Assembly (NCBI RefSeq): GCF_963669205.1
Contig: NZ_OY769915.1
Span: 3,818,001-3,882,000, forward strand
Direction: 5' to 3'
DNA: 64,000 nucleotides
From: an uncultured Roseibium sp.
GTDB lineage: Bacteria; Pseudomonadota; Alphaproteobacteria; Rhizobiales; Stappiaceae
Under the pieces are notes generated by a model. The model was not told the origin of the DNA. It worked only from the letters and a program-made list of their open reading frames with translations, and made no database searches. Shown piece after piece: positions 61,273-64,000 of the stretch; positions within the stretch are counted from its first letter, which is position 1, and each line of letters begins with the position of its first letter. The translations under genes were made by a program, and so were the position numbers.

Positions 61273-64000
61273 TCTGCCTCCGGACAAGATGACGCGGGAG
61301 CGGCTCGGCTCTGCGGCCACCTTCGTCGGCCGTCCGATCCTGGCGCTTGTGCTTAACCTGCTCGTGATCATCGCGGGCATCACCGCACTGAACGGCGTGG
61401 AGGTCCGGGAGCTTCCGAACGTCTCCAGTCCGGTCATATCGGTACGCGCCACCTATCCCGGCGCTGCGGCGAGCACGGTCGATTCGGAAGTGACCAGCGT
61501 TCTGGAAGACGCGCTTGCGCGGCTGGAAGGGCTCGAAAACATATCCGCAACGTCGTCCTACGGCAGCGCCAGTCTCACGCTCGAACTCAACGCCTCGACC
61601 GATGTGACCAACGCGGCGAACGACGCCAGGGACCTCGTCTCCCGGGCCCAGCGCAATCTGCCCGACGATGTCGAAGACCCGACGGTGCAGAAAAGCGACG
61701 CGGATGCGGACCCGATCATGCGCCTTGCGCTCAGCGGGACGCTGCCGCTGACCGACCTGACATCGCTCGCGGAGGGCATCGTGTCTGATCGGCTGCTGTC
61801 CATCGACGGCGTGTCGGAAGTTCAGGTCGCCGGCGACTACGCCCGGATCATGCGCGTCACCTTCTTCCCTGTCGCGCTTGCAAGCCGCGGCATCTCTCTT
61901 GCCGACATGCGCGCTGCCCTTTCCAGCGCGAACCTGGATATTCCGCTGGGAGCACTGGAAACCGGCACCCAGGAGCTCGTCGTCAGATCCGTTGCCTCAA
62001 CCACGACTGAAGCGGAGATTTCCGCGATCCGTCTCAACCGCGAGACGGTGATCGGAGACGTCGCCTTTGTTCAGTTCACGTCGGACGATCCGTCGGTCAT
62101 CACCCGCATCAACGGCCAACCGGCCGTCGGGCTGAACATCATTCGCCAGTCCCATGCCAACACGCTGTCGATTTCCAACGCCGCACGCATTGCCGTTGCC
62201 GGATTGCAGGAAGACCTGCCGGACGGCGCACACCTGATGATCGTGGCCGATGACGGGGTCTTTGTGGAGCGGTCCATTTCGGGTGTCGTCTCAAGCATTG
62301 CCATGGCAATCATCATCGTCGTGGCGGTCATCTTCCTGTTCCTCCGGTCGTTTCGGGCGGTGGTGGTACCTGCCGTCGCCGTTCCGATTGCTTTGACCGG
62401 CACCCTCGGTGCGATCTGGGCGGCGGGCTTTTCCGTCAACACGATCACGCTGCTTGCCCTCGTTCTGGCCACGGGCATGGTCGTCGACGATGCCATTGTC
62501 GTGCTGGAGAACATCGTGCGCCGCCGCAAGCAGGGCCTCGGTGCATTTGCGGCGGCCGCGGTTGGCACCAGGGAGGTGTTTTTCGCCGTCATTTCGACGA
62601 CGGCCACGCTCGCCGCCGTCTTCATCCCGATTTCCTTTCTTCCCGGACAGGCGGGCGGCATTTTCGGCGAATTTGGCTTTGTTCTGGCCTTCTCCGTCGC
62701 CCTGTCCTCCTTCGTCGCACTCACATTGGCACCGGCCCTCTGCTCTTTCGTCGATCCCGGAAAGCCGGATGGAAAGAGTGAACGGAGCGAAAATGCAGAA
62801 GGCGAAAGCGCTTTTCTGACGGGTTTCGGCAACCTGATCGGTTTCATTCTCAAGGCCCGTTACCTTGTCCTTTTTGGCGCGCTGGCCTTTGCCGGAGGAT
62901 CCCTGGCGCTTTACGGCTCCCTCCCCCAGGAAATTACGCCATCCGAAGATCGCGGCACGGTGATGATCGCGCTCAGGACGCCTTCCTCCGCCAGTCTCGA
63001 CTACACCAGCCGGCAGGTGGCCCGGGTTGAAAAAATCCTCGAACCGCTCGTCAGCTCCGGTGAGGTGATCGCGGTCCAGTCCCTGATCGGGCTGAGATCG
63101 ACAAGTTTCGCGCTTGTCTTCGTCCGGTTGGCGCCATGGGAGGAACGGGCGCGTAGCCAGCAGGAAATCGCGGCCCAGATACAGGGGCCGGTCAGCCGGA
63201 TACCGGGAGCTTTCATTGCGTTGCGCGCATCCAACAGCCTTGGCATCCGTGGGGCCGGACGGGGTGTCCAGTTCGCCGTTGTCGGCAAGGAGTACGATGT
63301 CCTTGGCGATCTCACCGGCGAACTGATCGCAAAGATGGAGGGTGACCCGACATTTGCCAACGCCCAGCTTGTGAACGAGGTCAACCAGCCGCAATTGCTG
63401 CTGGAAGTCGACCGCGACCAGGCGGCAAATCTGGAAATCGAGCCCAGGGACGTGATCGAGACACTCAACACGGTCATCGAGGGCAACAAGGCATCGGAGA
63501 TCTTCCTGAACAACGAGACCGTCGAGGTCCGGCTGGAACTTGGAGGGCGGCCGATCAATGATCAGGGCGATCTGGAAAACACGTTCCTGCGCGCAGGCAA
63601 CGGCCAGTTTGTTCCGATTTCGTCTGTCGCAACGCTGTCCGTTGCCGCCTCGGCCTCCACCTTGAGCCGCGAAGCGCGCGAGCGCGCCGTGACGGCGCAG
63701 GCCAATCTGGGAAGCGGCGTGGATCTTGGAACCGCGGTCGACCGGCTGAAGGAAATCGCCCCGGACATCCTCGGCAACGAGGGGCGCCTGGTGTTTCTCG
63801 GCGAAGCCGCCACGCTTGAAACGGGTGAGACGACCACGCTGCTGGTGTTCGCAGCGGCTATCCTGATCGTCTTCCTGGTGCTCTCCGCACAGTTCGAGAG
63901 CTTTTCCAGCTCCCTGATCATTCTGATCACCGTTCCCTGTGGCCTCGGAACAGCGCTGCTGGCGATCCTGATTTCCGGCGGAAGTCTCAACTATTACAGC
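61265..64000 (+). CDS. RND efflux permease, 5' part
   Basis: The first 912 codons of an AcrB/MdtB-type proton-driven pump; the frame is open to the window end. The start MDDLPPDKMTRERLG is followed by the first helix and the porter-domain region ISVRATYPGAAASTV, then the multi-helix block with the conserved GMVVDDAIVVLENIVRRRKQ. The second half is interrupted by the window end. Substrate unknown. Confidence 0.93.
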   Translation, partial: MDDLPPDKMTRERLGSAATFVGRPILALVLNLLVIIAGITALNGVEVRELPNVSSPVISVRATYPGAAASTVDSEVTSVLEDALARLEGLENISATSSYGSASLTLELNASTDVTNAANDARDLVSRAQRNLPDDVEDPTVQKSDADADPIMRLALSGTLPLTDLTSLAEGIVSDRLLSIDGVSEVQVAGDYARIMRVTFFPVALASRGISLADMRAALSSANLDIPLGALETGTQELVVRSVASTTTEAEISAIRLNRETVIGDVAFVQFTSDDPSVITRINGQPAVGLNIIRQSHANTLSISNAARIAVAGLQEDLPDGAHLMIVADDGVFVERSISGVVSSIAMAIIIVVAVIFLFLRSFRAVVVPAVAVPIALTGTLGAIWAAGFSVNTITLLALVLATGMVVDDAIVVLENIVRRRKQGLGAFAAAAVGTREVFFAVISTTATLAAVFIPISFLPGQAGGIFGEFGFVLAFSVALSSFVALTLAPALCSFVDPGKPDGKSERSENAEGESAFLTGFGNLIGFILKARYLVLFGALAFAGGSLALYGSLPQEITPSEDRGTVMIALRTPSSASLDYTSRQVARVEKILEPLVSSGEVIAVQSLIGLRSTSFALVFVRLAPWEERARSQQEIAAQIQGPVSRIPGAFIALRASNSLGIRGAGRGVQFAVVGKEYDVLGDLTGELIAKMEGDPTFANAQLVNEVNQPQLLLEVDRDQAANLEIEPRDVIETLNTVIEGNKASEIFLNNETVEVRLELGGRPINDQGDLENTFLRAGNGQFVPISSVATLSVAASASTLSREARERAVTAQANLGSGVDLGTAVDRLKEIAPDILGNEGRLVFLGEAATLETGETTTLLVFAAAILIVFLVLSAQFESFSSSLIILITVPCGLGTALLAILISGGSLNYYS

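Overview
The window looks like a chromosomal segment of an alphaproteobacterium of the order Hyphomicrobiales, most like the marine Roseibium/Labrenzia/Stappia group. The evidence is indirect: an alphaproteobacterial recA-alaS-icd-trmJ-murI housekeeping set, a GTTC-N7-GTTC-type LexA box at recA, many ABC and TRAP importers, and REP-like repeats (CATCCTTCGAGAC...CTCAGGATGAGG) common in this order. The genus is inference. No rRNA, tRNA, CRISPR, prophage or transposase gene was seen.

Layout. 1-6.4 kb: tail of a CBS-GGDEF protein, a MITE-like repeat, murI and trmJ, a divergent LysR / Yellow-type beta-propeller pair, and a repeat-rich island ending in an LprI-like gene. 6.8-16.4 kb: two unrelated NADP-isocitrate dehydrogenases (monomeric, then icd), separated by an AraC regulator, small exported or membrane proteins, the rtcB-prfH RNA-repair/ribosome-rescue pair and a HAD phosphatase. 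16.5-25.5 kb: a GST, a racemase, a cyclic-nucleotide-gated K+ channel, an acyltransferase, a 41-residue membrane peptide, alaS and recA. 25.7-32.6 kb: the psuK-psuG pseudouridine catabolic pair, a QorB-like reductase and an uncharacterised three-gene coiled-coil/membrane module. 32.7-41.2 kb: a lipoprotein, a VOC/TetR pair with a clear operator, an NTF2-like protein, DUF1287, a flavin monooxygenase, an SLC13 permease and a DUF3302-HlyD pair.

41.5-47.5 kb is a five-gene peptide/nickel-type ABC importer operon ending in an EamA exporter, with a Zur-like site upstream. 47.8-50.7 kb has a Spy/CpxP-like protein, a short Crp-like regulator and an arylsulfatase. 50.9-57.6 kb is a LysR-controlled catabolic operon: DUF1445 hydro-lyase, complete TRAP transporter, DUF2848 and amidase, suggesting uptake and hydrolysis of an unknown amide or organic acid. 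57.6-64 kb holds an RTX serralysin-type metalloprotease and the start of an RND efflux operon that runs off the end.

Small non-autonomous repeats stand out. At least four kinds lie between genes: a roughly 260-bp TIR element (two copies), a roughly 170-190-bp TIR element (two copies), a 266-bp element with TA flanks just upstream of icd, and two 76-78-bp CTAG-bounded hairpins whose arms covary. Several abut or overlap stop codons, and one supplies the last codons of murI. The best candidates for undescribed biology are the coiled-coil/DUF6384-like module at 28.9-32.6 kb and the covarying hairpin elements at 4.8-5.0 kb.
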